Below are positions 52,864 through 63,553 of a stretch of DNA of 64,000 nt, piece by piece. Under the pieces are notes generated by a model. That model had not been told where the DNA came from. It searched no databases and saw nothing but the letters and a program-made list of their open reading frames with translations. The stretch lies in assembly GCF_000204055.1 (NCBI RefSeq), contig NW_006768774.1:1131819-1195818 (forward strand), given 5' to 3'. The position numbers were made by a program, and so were the translations under genes. Source of the DNA: Melampsora larici-populina 98AG31. Taxonomy: Eukaryota > Basidiomycota > Pucciniomycetes > Pucciniales > Melampsoraceae. Within the stretch, counting starts at the first letter, position 1, and every line of letters begins with the position of its first letter.

Positions 52864-53055
52864 TTAATATTGTTGAGCAGATTGTAAGTAATTTGGATCA
52901 TCTGCTACAGTAGTTGAAGGTGAATTTGAATCTCCGTATTGTTGTTGTAAGTGTTGTAAGTGTTGAGGTGAGTGTTGACTTGATGAAGTAAAATGGCTGT
53001 TAGTTCTTACTGGACAATGTGATGGTTCTTGAGATCGATTAGGTATCAAAGACAT
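52864..53055 (-). CDS. Small Gln/His/Ser-rich ORF downstream of the COG4 fragment
   Basis: 63 codons from the ATG at 53055, with QHSPQHLQHLQQQYGDS. It does not resemble COG4. It could be the end of a chimeric transcript or chance. Confidence 0.2.
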   Translation of the reverse strand: MSLIPNRSQEPSHCPVRTNSHFTSSSQHSPQHLQHLQQQYGDSNSPSTTVADDPNYLQSAQQY

Positions 53056-53119
53056 ATGGAGAATTCGAGATCAACAAAACAAAGTCAGACACTGTAAGAT
53101 CCCATGGGTTCACATGAAT

Positions 53120-54040
53120 TTCAAAGCTTACAAAACTGAATGAGCAATTGGAAAAACGTTCTGATATGTAGCTGAGGTCGCACAAAATTGGAGCAAGCTG
53201 ATAAACCAGCCTCGGATGCTTTAGACCCTAAAAGTGGAAACGTTTAAAGAATCAAGTGGTAGTAGCTACATCTTTTGAATTCACACCCTGAGTGAAAGCC
53301 TTTAAGAGGATTCCAATTAGTTGATTTGTAAATTTTGCTGAAGCAATCGAAGGTGGTTCAGGAATATCGGACGCAGGCTGACAAAATAAACATGTGGGTC
53401 ATTTTGTCTTCAGTAAAGAAATCCAAAAGACTCTATAAAATCGCGTACCACCACAGCTTCTGCAAATTGACTACGAATCATTTCTGGAGTGATCCCATTG
53501 GTATGTTGGATATGTCGTGTAGAAGCTTCCCAATCAGCTTTCTCGATCACTTGAAATACATTGATTAAGAGTCTTTAAGTTCTGTGACAGCTTGAACCCG
53601 ATCGATGCATTCCTTGACCCTGCTCTGTTTGAGGGCTAGGATGCAAACCTTGCTTGATATTCTTTCGGCTACAGCTGCCTGTTTGGTTACCACTTCATGA
53701 AGGGTCAATGCATCTTGAGCAAGTGAAGAGACCAATGGCCTAAGATTGTCTATACGCATGAGTGGCTGTTCTAGTCGTTCAGGCGAAGAGAGAAGGTCGG
53801 CCAAAGAGCTATCAAGCTCAAATTCCATGGATTCTATTTGGTAAACAGCACTTTAGTCAATTGAAATTGATACTCAGATTCTTTGATCTAATCAAAAAAG
53901 ATAAGTAGTATGAACCTCACCGAGTGAGCTAAAGCCGTGATGATATCTTGATGTGACTGAAGGGTAGCAAGATGTCGACGAGGTTGAATTGGTGAGTTTG
54001 ATAGTAAGAGGTCATCAGTTTGAATGTTATTAATTGCCAT
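53120..54040 (-). pseudogene. COG4: COG4 (Golgi tethering complex subunit 4) N-terminal fragment, frameshifted
   Basis: From the ATG at 54040 exon 1 (to 53921) encodes LLLSNSPIQPRRHLATLQSH. The next exon (53833-53449) gives RIDNLRPLVSSLAQDALTLH, then AERISSKV...RVKECIDRVQAVTELKD. After a one-base loss near 53567 it continues EKADWEASTRHIQHTNGI. A further exon (53377-53287) gives ASDIPEPPSIASAKF. Coiled-coil helices with AERIS.KVR and the ADWE.A.RHI motif are typical of COG4, part of the COG complex that tethers vesicles in retrograde Golgi traffic. Exon 1/2 phases also do not match. The C-terminal ~500 residues are not present, so this is a broken partial copy. Whether an intact gene exists elsewhere cannot be seen. 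Confidence 0.65.
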
Positions 54041-54621
54041 CGTCTGATTCGTATAGTACATACACTTCGAATCACTTAATTGGCTGAGGATGAAAAACCA
54101 ACACTCAACTTCTCTACTTCCTACCTTACTCTCTGCAGCTGATCGAATCTGATACCAGTCACACCCATATCCCGGACCCCACTTTCACCTCAACCCTCGA
54201 CCTTCTCATTTGATGTTAACATCCTATTGAAAAAGATGATTTTTGGACATTAGCCATTCTTTTGTTTTGCTCTGGTTTGATTAATGTTGAAGAGATTCAA
54301 TGGGTTTTATTATGTCAAGGTATTGCTTGATGAGTTGGTTCTGTGAGAAAATGGAAGAAATCAATCACAGGAATGAATTCAAAATGGCTTACTTTTTGAT
54401 ACCGATACTTTTTGAATTGATTGGATCGGTACATAAACTTGAAGATCTGATCCTAATCCTTTGATTCGATCCAATGAAATTTCAAGTGTGATGTTTTGAA
54501 TCAAGGAAACTGATTAATTGCTGGTGATTCATGAGCAATTTAAATGAGATCAAATAATTAATCTATCTGGATTATGATCAAGCTTCATTTTTTTTCTATA
54601 TACTTACTGATCTGGTCTTGT

Positions 54622-54955
54622 TCCTATAAAATCGAGAGTTCTTAACATTCTTGATCGGAATCTTGAAATTGTATAAGTAAGTAGAATATTCGGCCAGGGA
54701 TTACGGGTGAATTCTTGAGGATGTTTAGCTAGGATTTGCATTGGATCCTCTGATAAGGAGATTCTTGTGACACATATAGATAGGTAGGAGCAATGTCAGG
54801 TGCTTCAGGAAAATCAGCTAGGGGTGGATTGACTTGCAAAGCATTGTCGGATGAGGCAAAAGGGGGAAAAGTAGCCAGCGGAAGAGTGGGGATTTGAATG
54901 AAAGGAATCACAAATGGATCTTGAAATGATTTCTGACCCATATGCAAAACTCGAA
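54622..54955 (-). other. Possible unrecognised exon(s)
   Basis: Two overlapping readings exist. One starts near 54941 (MGQKSFQDPFVIPFIQ). In another frame, ISLSEDPMQILAKHPQEF, then RNPWPNILLTYTISRF and RMLRTLDFIGTRPDQ, ends at a good donor (GTAAGT, ~54610). The second looks like real protein, but I cannot name it. A frameshift may separate them. Confidence 0.3.
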
Positions 54956-55296
54956 AATTGCACTAAAGGTGAACTTTGCCGATCTTATTTGAGTTGCTTG
55001 CCTTCAATTTGAAAATGAAGGTTAGTTGATATATGGATAAACTAATTCATAGTTGACCTTTAACTTGTAATGATAATTATATGATGTACATATTACATAT
55101 GAATCAGACACTTACTGGTAGCTGTATACATATCCATCATGCTTCAGTCCCTTTCACATAGTGTGATATATGATATGTTGTATTCAAATACAAATAAAAC
55201 TTTTAAAAAAATCCCTTCCAAAGATTTATCTACGTAGCTGCCATCCACTTGTCCATGTAGATCTTTAGTATTCACTTCTATCTCAAATCTTTTACC

Positions 55297-55536
55297 GTGC
55301 CCCAGAAAGGATCATCCCAATATTGTCCAAAGGGTAGATCACCAACACCCTCAACTGACAATGCTTCAGAAGATGATTTAAAGAAGAGATCAAAACAAAA
55401 AAAATCAAAATCAAAATCCTCCTCACACCATCAAAATTCCAGTGTTGAAAAGAAGAAGAAAATCCCAAAACAGAATTATCTTGAGACCGTAGATACTTCA
55501 GATATTAAAGAATTAAATGTGAGTATGTTTGCATAA
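55297..55536 (+). CDS. Hypothetical Lys/Ser-rich small ORF
   Basis: 79 codons with KKRSKQKKSKSKSSSHH. Low complexity, unrecognised, possibly part of a transposon protein. Confidence 0.2.
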   Translation: MPQKGSSQYCPKGRSPTPSTDNASEDDLKKRSKQKKSKSKSSSHHQNSSVEKKKKIPKQNYLETVDTSDIKELNVSMFA

Positions 55537-55623
55537 TCTTCCATCAAAACCAAGTTTAAGAACGGCTTACCAATGGTGAAATTTTTGGAACATAGCCAAT
55601 CATCCACCTGCATCTTCGAGTAC

Positions 55624-55890
55624 TCATGCGCCGCCCCAATGCAACAAGCCCAATTCCACCTCCACCAACCTCCTCCAAAATACTTGCCTGACTAGTTCAA
55701 GCAAATGGGGTTCCTTCTTCTTGGGAGTTCCGTTTGGCGTACTACTCGAGGTACGGCTTTTCTTTTTTTCAGGGGTGTTCGAGATGTTAGACAAGAGCTC
55801 TCCATGCTGTGCAAGTCCAAGTGTAACACATTGGACCTGCTCAGTAAGTTTTTCAAGCTTGCTTTCAAGGCTGGTATTGGCAGGGTCCAT
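55624..55890 (-). CDS. Gag-like N-terminal fragment of an LTR retrotransposon
   Basis: 88 codons from the ATG at 55890: a coiled-coil start (SLESKLEKLTEQVQCVTLGL), then a basic Ser/Lys/Pro linker (EKKKSRTSSSTPNGTPKKK). Such starts are common in Ty3-type gag proteins. The rest of the element is missing. Modest confidence. Confidence 0.35.
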   Translation of the reverse strand: MDPANTSLESKLEKLTEQVQCVTLGLAQHGELLSNISNTPEKKKSRTSSSTPNGTPKKKEPHLLELVRQVFWRRLVEVELGLLHWGGA

Positions 55891-55913
55891 TTTAACAGTT
55901 GAGGTTGAAGCAA

Positions 55914-56196
55914 GGCGGATGGAGATATTGAGTTTGAGTGATGTGGATATGAAAAGGAATTGACTAGAGGAGCAAAGTCAGGAAGGTCTTGATAACACAG
56001 CAGACAGAAGAGACTGTTTTATACTCACCAGTCAAGGGTGCGACCTTGAAAGGAGGCAAACTCATCCTTGCGCATAACCCACATGCTTGAATAACAAAGG
56101 AAACAGGTCCAGTGGGACAAGGACTGGCCTTTGAGAATGCTCAGTGAACCAAACGCTAAAAGTGATGAGTAGTTGAAACCGTTGCATTGAAGGAGT
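55914..56196. other. Non-coding flank
   Basis: Possible remnant LTR of the gag-like fragment. No gene was seen. Confidence 0.3.
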
Positions 56197-56199
56197 TCA

Positions 56200-56650
56200 C
56201 ACCGTGGGAATTAATTAGTTTGAACCCCGATTGAACCAAATTTTGGTGTCCGGGTTCGAAATTTCCTCGAATTGTGAATTTTGTTCACAATTCGTTTGCA
56301 ATACGTTTGCTGATTTCCCTCGAGCGGTACTCTGCTCACCCCGTGTATGCACAGCTACATCATACAACAACAACACCTTTCAACAACAGTCACCACAGAT
56401 TCACCAATGTGCAGAGCATCAAGACTGAGGATGCATGACAAAGGAAAGATGGCTCAATGGTCGGAAATGGGGTCATTGTTGTATGTTGTAGCTGTACATA
56501 CATATGCGGGGCCAACAGAGTACCGCTCAAGGGCAATTGGCAAACCTATTGCAAACAAACTGTGAACAAAATTCATGACTCGAGGAAATTTCGAACCTGG
56601 ACACCAAAATTTGGTTCAATCGGGTTTTGAACTAATTAATTCCCGCGGTG
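56200..56650. mobile_element. 451-bp TIR element (CACCGYGGGAATTAAT ends, TCA duplication)
   Basis: Arms of about 110 bp: CACCGTGGGAATTAATTAGT at the left and the inverse of CACCGCGGGAATTAATTAGT at the right, flanked by TCA (56197-56199 and 56651-56653). No coding content. CAC-start with a 3-bp duplication points to a CACTA-like family. It is related to the ends at 48407 and 56820/63553. Confidence 0.87.
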
Positions 56651-56819
56651 TCAACCTTGTTGAAACTCGTGAGCTCAGGGTCTGCTCAGCAGCGCAGTCC
56701 CTTGAACTACCGTGCCCCTCACATAGGCTTTGAGGGATGCTTGCACAACTTGCGGTTGGTGTGGCTGGTGTTAAGCTAAGAAGCTAAGGAGGGTATGTAT
56801 GTGACTCTGTACAGGTGCG

Positions 56820-56944
56820 CATAGCACGGCTCGAGGGGAACATGTGAACGTAATGTGAACATATTGCGAACAAAACCTGTGATTGAGGGAAGTTGCGGAC
56901 TCGGACAGCACAACTCCGCTCAATCAGGTTTTGGACGTATTAAT
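56820..56944. mobile_element. Right end of a CACCGCGGG-type element, split by Copia (continues at 63538-63553)
   Basis: This stretch is the inverse of 48407-48535 and breaks off at GGACGTATTAAT. The last bases, TTAATTCCCACGGTG, appear on the far side of the Copia element at 63538-63552. Confidence 0.82.
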
Positions 56945-57327
56945 AAATAACTGAGGTAATCGAAGTTATTTCTTTCCCTGATAAGGATTAAGATCAAACT
57001 CAGTCTTATGAAGTAAGACTTTGGTTGATCAAAAGAAAACAACTTTACCTGATAAGGATTAAGATCAAACTCAGTCTTATGAAGTAAGACTTTGGTTGAT
57101 CGAAAGAAAACAACTTTCTGAAAAAGGAAGTTGTGATGCAGAAAGAAAACTTGAGTTTGATAGAGAAAAGAAAACAATTAGATAGATAGACTACTCTATA
57201 TATCATTCTATAGAACTCAACAATGCGTCATGGTGTAAGAAGAGAAACGTGTTACATAATGCACATGATAATGAAAATGAATCTTTAATGGTAATGCGCT
57301 TTATGGGATCACTTTGTGATCCTAATT
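56945..57327 (-). repeat. 3' LTR of the Copia element (two 66-bp repeat units)
   Basis: It contains two copies of the unit CTGATAAGGATTAAGATCAA...GAAAACAA, each with the hairpin AGTCTTA-TGAAG-TAAGACT. The stop codon of pol (57322-57324) lies in its first bases. Confidence 0.92.
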
Positions 57328-60300
57328 CCCCCCCATCTTCAAAACATTGTGTAAGCCTAATAGTCTACAGAAGTTTCCGTGTTTTGATGGTGTTAGTGAC
57401 TTGGTCATTACATCAGCAATCATGTCATTGGTTGGGATGTATTCAATCTTGATTGGTTTCTTAGTTGACAGTTCCCGTAACCAATGGTATTTCACGTCTA
57501 TGTGCTTAGTTCTTCTCTTAAATTTTTCATTTTTGGATAACGCTATCGCTCCCTGATTGTCCAGTTTAAAAATTGGTGCTTCATCTTGCCTTATTTCCAT
57601 TCCTTTCAATAAATTCTTTACCCAAACAACATCCTGACCTCCTTCATACGCAGACCGATATTCCGCCTCAGTCGTTGAAGTGGCTACTGTATCCTGCTTT
57701 TTAGAATTCCAATTCACCGTACTGTTACCCAATCTCGTGACATATCCACCTGTAGATCTCCTCGTAATCGGACAAGTAGCAAAGTCAGCATCTGCAAAAG
57801 CGTTGATTATGATCATTAATCCTCCAAGAACCAGACTTAGCGCTTGTGTACCCTTGAGAAAACGTAGGACCCTTTTGAAGGCTATCCAGTGATGTATAGA
57901 CGGTCTGTTCAAGTGTTGTGATAGTTGAGACACGACAAAAGCTAAGTCGGGTCGAGTGGCGTTGTTTAAGTACATGAGTGTTCCAACAGCTTGTCGATAA
58001 CTTATTCCTAATTTGAGAAATTCTTCTTGTTCCGCGAGCGTGCCCGGTACCAGGTAGGTGTTTGGTTGCATCGGAGATCCTACAGGTTTTGAGTCTTCCA
58101 TTCCATAATCTTCTAGTAGGTCTTGTATGTATTGACTTTGAGATAAAGTGATTGTTCTTGCTTTACGATCTCTAACAACTTTCATTCCTAGGATATACTT
58201 GAAATCTGTGTTTTCATCCATTTGAAATTGTTTGGTGATCGCATTCTTGAAGCGAAGTACGTCGTTCAAAGCAATCACCATGTCGTCGACATGAAAGTGA
58301 ACTAAGCAGCGCCATGAGGGATCAGATGAAATAAAGAGACTTGCGTCGATTTCGGAGGGAAAAAGACCGATGGTAGCGAGGAACGCTTTCAAGGTGTCGT
58401 ACCAGACCTTTGGAGCTTGCTTCAGTCCATACAGAGCTTGATTGAGTTGAAGTACCGTTTCAGCTGTGGCGTTATTGACGTTGTAGCCTTTTGGAATGTT
58501 GATGTAAATTGTTTCTTCTGGTTTGCCGTTTAAGAACGCTGCGACTGCGTCCATTTGAATGACGTCCAGATTTTCTTCAGCTGCGATGGTACACAGTGAT
58601 CGAAAAGTTACTAAACGCCCTGTTGGCGCATAGGTTTCATTATAGTCAACACCAAAGTATTGGAGAAACCCCAGAGCACATAACCTGGCCTTGTACTTAA
58701 GTAACTCCCCTTCAGCACCCATCTTCTTCTTGAAGACCCAGGTCGTGCCAATAGCTTTTCGTCCTTTAGGTAGGGTGACCACATCCCACACTTTTCGTCT
58801 CGTCATGTTGAGTAATTCATTGGTGATTGCGTTTTCCCATTCAGAATTATCATTTGACATCAGCGCCTGTTTGTAAGACTTAGTTGTAGGATTGAGAGGA
58901 GTTGGTGTGGATTTTGATGAAATTGCGGCTGCCCGTCGACATGACCCTGAAGGTAGGATGTTTGATGTGTCGATCGTGCTGGATATGTCCTTGGGAGCTT
59001 CTGCTCGTAGTTCCCAATCCCAACCTGGTTTGTGTCAGTCTGTGAGTTGCTCGACGATGTTGTCTCCATCACTTGATTCGTCGTCGTCGTCTTGTGCAAA
59101 AGGATCATTGATTTCGACTTCTGGTGAGGTGGGACGTGATGTGACGTCTACTGGTGTTGTAGGTGAAATGGGAGAGTTGGTGGCTATCTGAGTGGGTGTT
59201 TCAGGAACGATGGCTGGTATCACGTAGTCCTCTTCGCTGAAAAGAGCACTGATTTTGGTCTCACTGGATTGAGTCTCACCTTCTATCCCAGGAAAATTGT
59301 TGCAGTCGAATGTCACATCATGTGAGTAAACGATGCGACCGTCCTCGAGTCTCACTCGATAATTCTTCATACCGACTTGGTATCCTAAGAAGATGCCTTT
59401 GATTGATGTGTTGTCGAATTTACGTCGGAACTGTTTGGGAATCAAAACATAGGCACGGCAGCCAAAAGGTTTCAGTCTTGTGTAATCAAACCTTCGACCA
59501 AACCACATCTCGTAAGCTGATTTGTTGTTTGTCTTCCTGGTTGGCGTGATGTTTTCTAAGAAGACTGAAGTCATAACCGCCTCTGCCCAGAAGTTGTATG
59601 GCAGATTCGATTGACGGAGTAAAGTTCTTGCTTTCTCCGTTGTGGTTCTGTTCCCTCGTTCCGAGACTGGGTTCTGTTGCGGTGTGTAGGGTGCGCTCAG
59701 GTAGGATGTCGTGCCGTTTTTCTCAAGAAGTGTTCGAAAATCTTTTGACCTATACCCGCCTCCTTGGTCGTTGACCAAACTCACAATTTTCTTATTGTGA
59801 AAGGTTTCAACTAGTGATTTGTATTGCAGGAAACAAGACATTGTGTCGGACTTAGACTTCATGATAAAAACGTGTTTATAATTTGTACATGCGTCCGTGA
59901 GCTTAAAATAATAAAGGCCTCCTCCAACAGAAGGTACAGATATTTTACTGCTCAGATCACTATGAATGACATCTAATGGGAGATTCGAAGAAGGAAAACA
60001 GCCGGAATACGGAAGACAATGGCCCTTTGAGAGCTTACAGGTTTCACAGTGCCAGGCTTCAGGTGCGGAGACATTGTACATCATCTTAAGGCGAGGGGAT
60101 TCGGGATGACCTCCCTGTCTGTGAAGTGTATCATAGTCAGAAATGCTGATGTTGACACGTGGAGGATCAGTGAGGGATGACGAGCCTAGAGTAATGTCGA
60201 GCTCGATTACACCGTTGCGAACGTGACCCACAAAACCTCCGACGCCATGTTTGACCATCAGAATGTTGTCGACAACGTTTTCAATGCGATAGCCATCCAT

Positions 60301-62997
60301 AATGAGAGCGCCCATGCTTATTAGACAGCATCCCAAGTCGGGGACATGAAGTGCGTTGAGAACAACTTCATCATTGGCGGAGTTACACATTATGGTGCCC
60401 TTGCCAGCAATGCGGATGTTGGTGCCATTAGCCAGAGTTACGTTAGAAGAAACTGGCTGGTAGTTGTCGAACAGATCGCGATCCGGAGCCATGTGATGTG
60501 AACAGCCGCTATCCAATAGGATGGATTCGTGATCGGATGAGGTCACGACAAATGCTTGAGATTCAAAGAATGAGTTGTCGGTGGTGACAACCGCAGTTTT
60601 GGGTTGTGTAGGACGTAGGTTGGGGTTAACTTGGAAGCACTGTTGTAAGGTATGACCTTTAGCTTCTGGGTTATGTCAGCCGTTGGAACAAAATGGGCGT
60701 GGTGGTCGTCCAAACGTCAAGGGACGTTGAGTTGCTGATCGTTGGAGTGATCGTGGTGGTCTGACTGCTAGAGCAACGGTGCTCTCGTGAAGTTCTTTGT
60801 ACCTCATGGTGATGAGTTGGGATTCAAGGTACGTGATGACTTTATCGGCAGTCAACGGTCGATCCTTGCGTAGGAGGGTCTTCGTGATGTCCGTGGAGGA
60901 CGGGAGATTACTGACTATGGTCTCGCCAATGAACTTGTCGTGAATGTGTTTCAGACCGTCCACCGCAAGAAGTCCTGCTATTGCATGTTGATTATCGGTG
61001 ATGTAAGTTTCGAGATCCGTAAAGACAATGTCAGTCCATTTTAAGTAAGCTCGAGCTTGGTTCTCGTCAGACGACGATTGAAAGTGTTCTTTCAATAACA
61101 TCCATATCTTGATTGGATCAGATACGGCTTCCTTGGCCACAACTCGCATACGATTGTCTTGGTCGATGCAGCCGTATAGGATACCGGCGGTGTGGTAATC
61201 AAAAGTATTCAAGAGACAAATACACAATTCATTTTTAGTTTTATTTTTTTTATTTTATTATTTTATCATTTTATTTTATCATATTTCATTTTATTTTTAT
61301 ATGTTACATGTTGAATTTTGAGTGTAATGGTTATGTGTAGGGAGTGTAGTGTAAAATGAAGCCAAAAGTCGAAATTATGGGTTTAGAACTTATGTGTAGT
61401 TGGGTGGTTTATGGGTTATGTAGAGTATACAGGTCTGAAGTTGGAATTTCGAAAATTATGGGTTTTAATAGTTATGTTTAAAGATATGTATGGGTTTAAC
61501 GTGTTGTGTAGAGGAATCATGGTTTTGAGGTATGGGTTTAAATAAGGCTGAATTTCGAAAATCCAACAACTCAGACAGATGGTGGTAAACTGGGGTAGTG
61601 GTAAACTGGGGTGGTAAACTAAAAAAGCAAGCAGGGATCACTTTGAAAGATGGATTCATGGGATTATCAAACAACAGCATTGGTAAATTAAACATTACAT
61701 ATGAAAAGGGTGGTTTTGAAACTCAAAAATGACTTTCAAAATCATAAAAAGTGCTATTTTCAATCATATAACTTTGATTTTAGGGTACCACAGCATCTTA
61801 TCAGCCTAGAAATAAGTTGGGGAGGGTTATATTTTTGCATAGGAACATGAAAAATCAATTATAAACCATATACATCATCATCAGTGGTAATATCAGGTGG
61901 TAAACTGGGTAAATTCAATTTCGAGTATTTTCACATAAAATCGAATTTCATTTTAAGGGTACAACCAATAGAGTTAGAGTTTAGCTTGGCTGAGCAAAGT
62001 TGTAGAGCGGAAGCAGACCTTTCTTTCTGTCTATTCAGATTTTTGAGACAGTCCCTATTTCTTATCTTTTTTCAGGTTTCAAGGGTGAATTGGCGGATTT
62101 TTCAGTTTTTGTGGTAAACAGCTAAGTTATAGTGCTGCTTGTGAGCTTGAAAGTTTGTAGATTGTCAATGTGTGTGCGCTGAATCTGTCTATCCACTTTA
62201 TTTTGGGGTTTCATTGAGAGTGTTGCTGTGAAAAAGCTGTATGAAGGTGAATTTCGAGTTTGAGGGGGGTTTTTGTCTTATCTTCTTTTTTGTGTGTGTT
62301 TCAATTTTGATATAGTGAAGTGTCTTTTTCCCACCTTTTTTTCCCCTTTTAGTTAGCAAAAATAATTACTAGATTTTTAGAATAAGCTTTTATCTTTTAT
62401 TATTATCATTCAGGTAAACAACTAATGAGAGTTGGAATTTTATAATAATAAGACCCTTATTCATCTTTTAATTAATTTCTTGTTGAGTTGTAAGCTCATT
62501 TGCTCATTTGGAAGGTGCCTGAGTGCGCCTAGATTGTGCTATTTTTGAAGTTATTGTCCTCTTTTAGCCTGGTTTTTATTAATCCAAAGACTTGAAGGTC
62601 TTAAATTTAATTCATCAGTAATCAAAGTCCCTGTTTAAGAAGGGCAATTCTTTCTTTGTTTGAAGTCTTTCAATTCACCATCTCAAGACTTATTCTTCTT
62701 TTGATTGTGTGTGTTGTTGTTTGTGTCTTCATTCATCCCCTTCTTGGCTCTGCTTTCAGCTGTGTACTGAAAGAGTTCTACAGCGGCCTTCTTTTTCTTG
62801 GTCAAGAATACGGCAATTTGGACAGATGCATCTGTATCGAGAGTTTTGACAGGAGGAACTGGTGGAGGGTCAATGTTAATGAACTCTTCCAGATTGCATG
62901 TCATCAAATGGGTGGTGACATCTGCTGCCCACTTGACATAATTGGTTTTGGCGAGTTTTGGGAAATGAATGCGAGATGAGTTCGAAGAGTCGGTCAT
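57322..62997 (-). pseudogene. Copia gag-pol with two in-frame stops and a 1.6-kb insertion
   Basis: From the ATG at 62997 gag begins NYVKWAADVTTHLMT. It is cut after KKKKAA by the insertion and resumes at GILYGCIDQDNRMRV (~61,185). After the gag knuckle (CSNG*HNPEAKGH) come protease (LLDSGCSHHMAPD), integrase (HRQGGHP...CETCKLSKGH, DVIHSDLSS, VNDQGG, NPVSERGNRT), RT (TTWVFKKKMGAEGELLKYKA, QMDAVAAFLNG, HFHVDDMVIA) and RNase H (NAFADADFA, TSTTEAEYRSAYEGG), ending at TAG 57322-57324. Stops are TGA 60676-60678 (former Trp in the knuckle) and TGA 59035-59037. The integrase HRRLGHP-type motif reads HRQGGHP, and GGE reads GGG, so integrase may also be weakened. Confidence 0.9.
61191..62782. mobile_element. 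1.59-kb TG...CA insertion inside Copia gag (likely solo LTR)
   Basis: The insertion starts TGTGGTAATC and ends GTTCTACA, flanked by GCGG (61187-61190 and 62783-62786). Removing it with one GCGG restores the gag codons KKAA|GILY. TG...CA ends with a short duplication fit a solo LTR or a small LTR-type element. The interior is AT/T-rich with no gene I can support. Confidence 0.8.
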
Positions 62998-63045
62998 TTC
63001 GCAAGGATTCAAAAAAAAAAATTTTTGGAAGATTTGCGACTATTG

Positions 63046-63064
63046 GAGCGCTGGGCTCATAACC
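63046..63064 (-). promoter_or_regulatory. Primer-binding site (initiator tRNA-Met half)
   Basis: GAGCGCTGGGCTCATAACC, identical to 3420-3438, directly beside the LTR start at 63065. Confidence 0.8.
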
Positions 63065-63537
63065 AAATAACTGAGGTAATCGAAGTTATTTCTTTCCCTG
63101 ATAAGGATTAAGATCAAACTCAGTCTTATGAAGTAAGACTTTGGTTGATCGAAAGAAAACAACTTTACCTGATAAGGATTAAGATCAAACTCAGTCTTAT
63201 GAAGTAAGACTTTGGTTGATCGAAAGAAAACAACTTTCTGAAAAAGGAAGTTGTGACGCAGAAAGAAAACTTGAGTTTGATTAACATATGAGAACACAAT
63301 ATAACTAAATAGTAACTAACACCTGATAAGGATTAAGATCAAACTCAGTCTTATGAAGTAAGACTTTGGTTGATCGAAAGAAAACAATTATATAGATAGA
63401 CTACTCTATATATCATTCTATAGAACTCAACAATGTGTCATGGTGTAAGAAGAGAAACGCGTTACATAATGCACATGATAATGAAAATGAATCTTTAATG
63501 GTAATGCGCTTTATGGGATCACTTTGTGATCCTAATT
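63065..63537 (-). repeat. 5' LTR of the Copia element (three 66-bp repeat units)
   Basis: Almost the same as the 3' LTR but about 90 bp longer, with a third repeat unit near 63322-63388. Confidence 0.92.
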
Positions 63538-63553
63538 TTAATTCCCACGGTGT

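Larger units (their letters stand above)
56945..63537 (-). mobile_element. Nearly complete Copia retrotransposon (6.6 kb) with two LTRs
   Basis: LTRs at 56945-57327 and 63065-63537 flank gag-pol on the - strand. The target duplication is TTAAT (56940-56944 and 63538-63542). The primer site (63046-63064) and a G7 polypurine tract (57328-57334) abut the LTRs exactly. The LTRs start and end AATTAGG...CAGTTATTT rather than TG...CA. A 1.6-kb insertion interrupts gag. Confidence 0.93.

Noticed and set aside
54729..54947. Pro-rich frame as a complete gene
   Set aside because: Another frame over the same bases looks more protein-like and ends at a splice donor, so neither can be called as a full gene.
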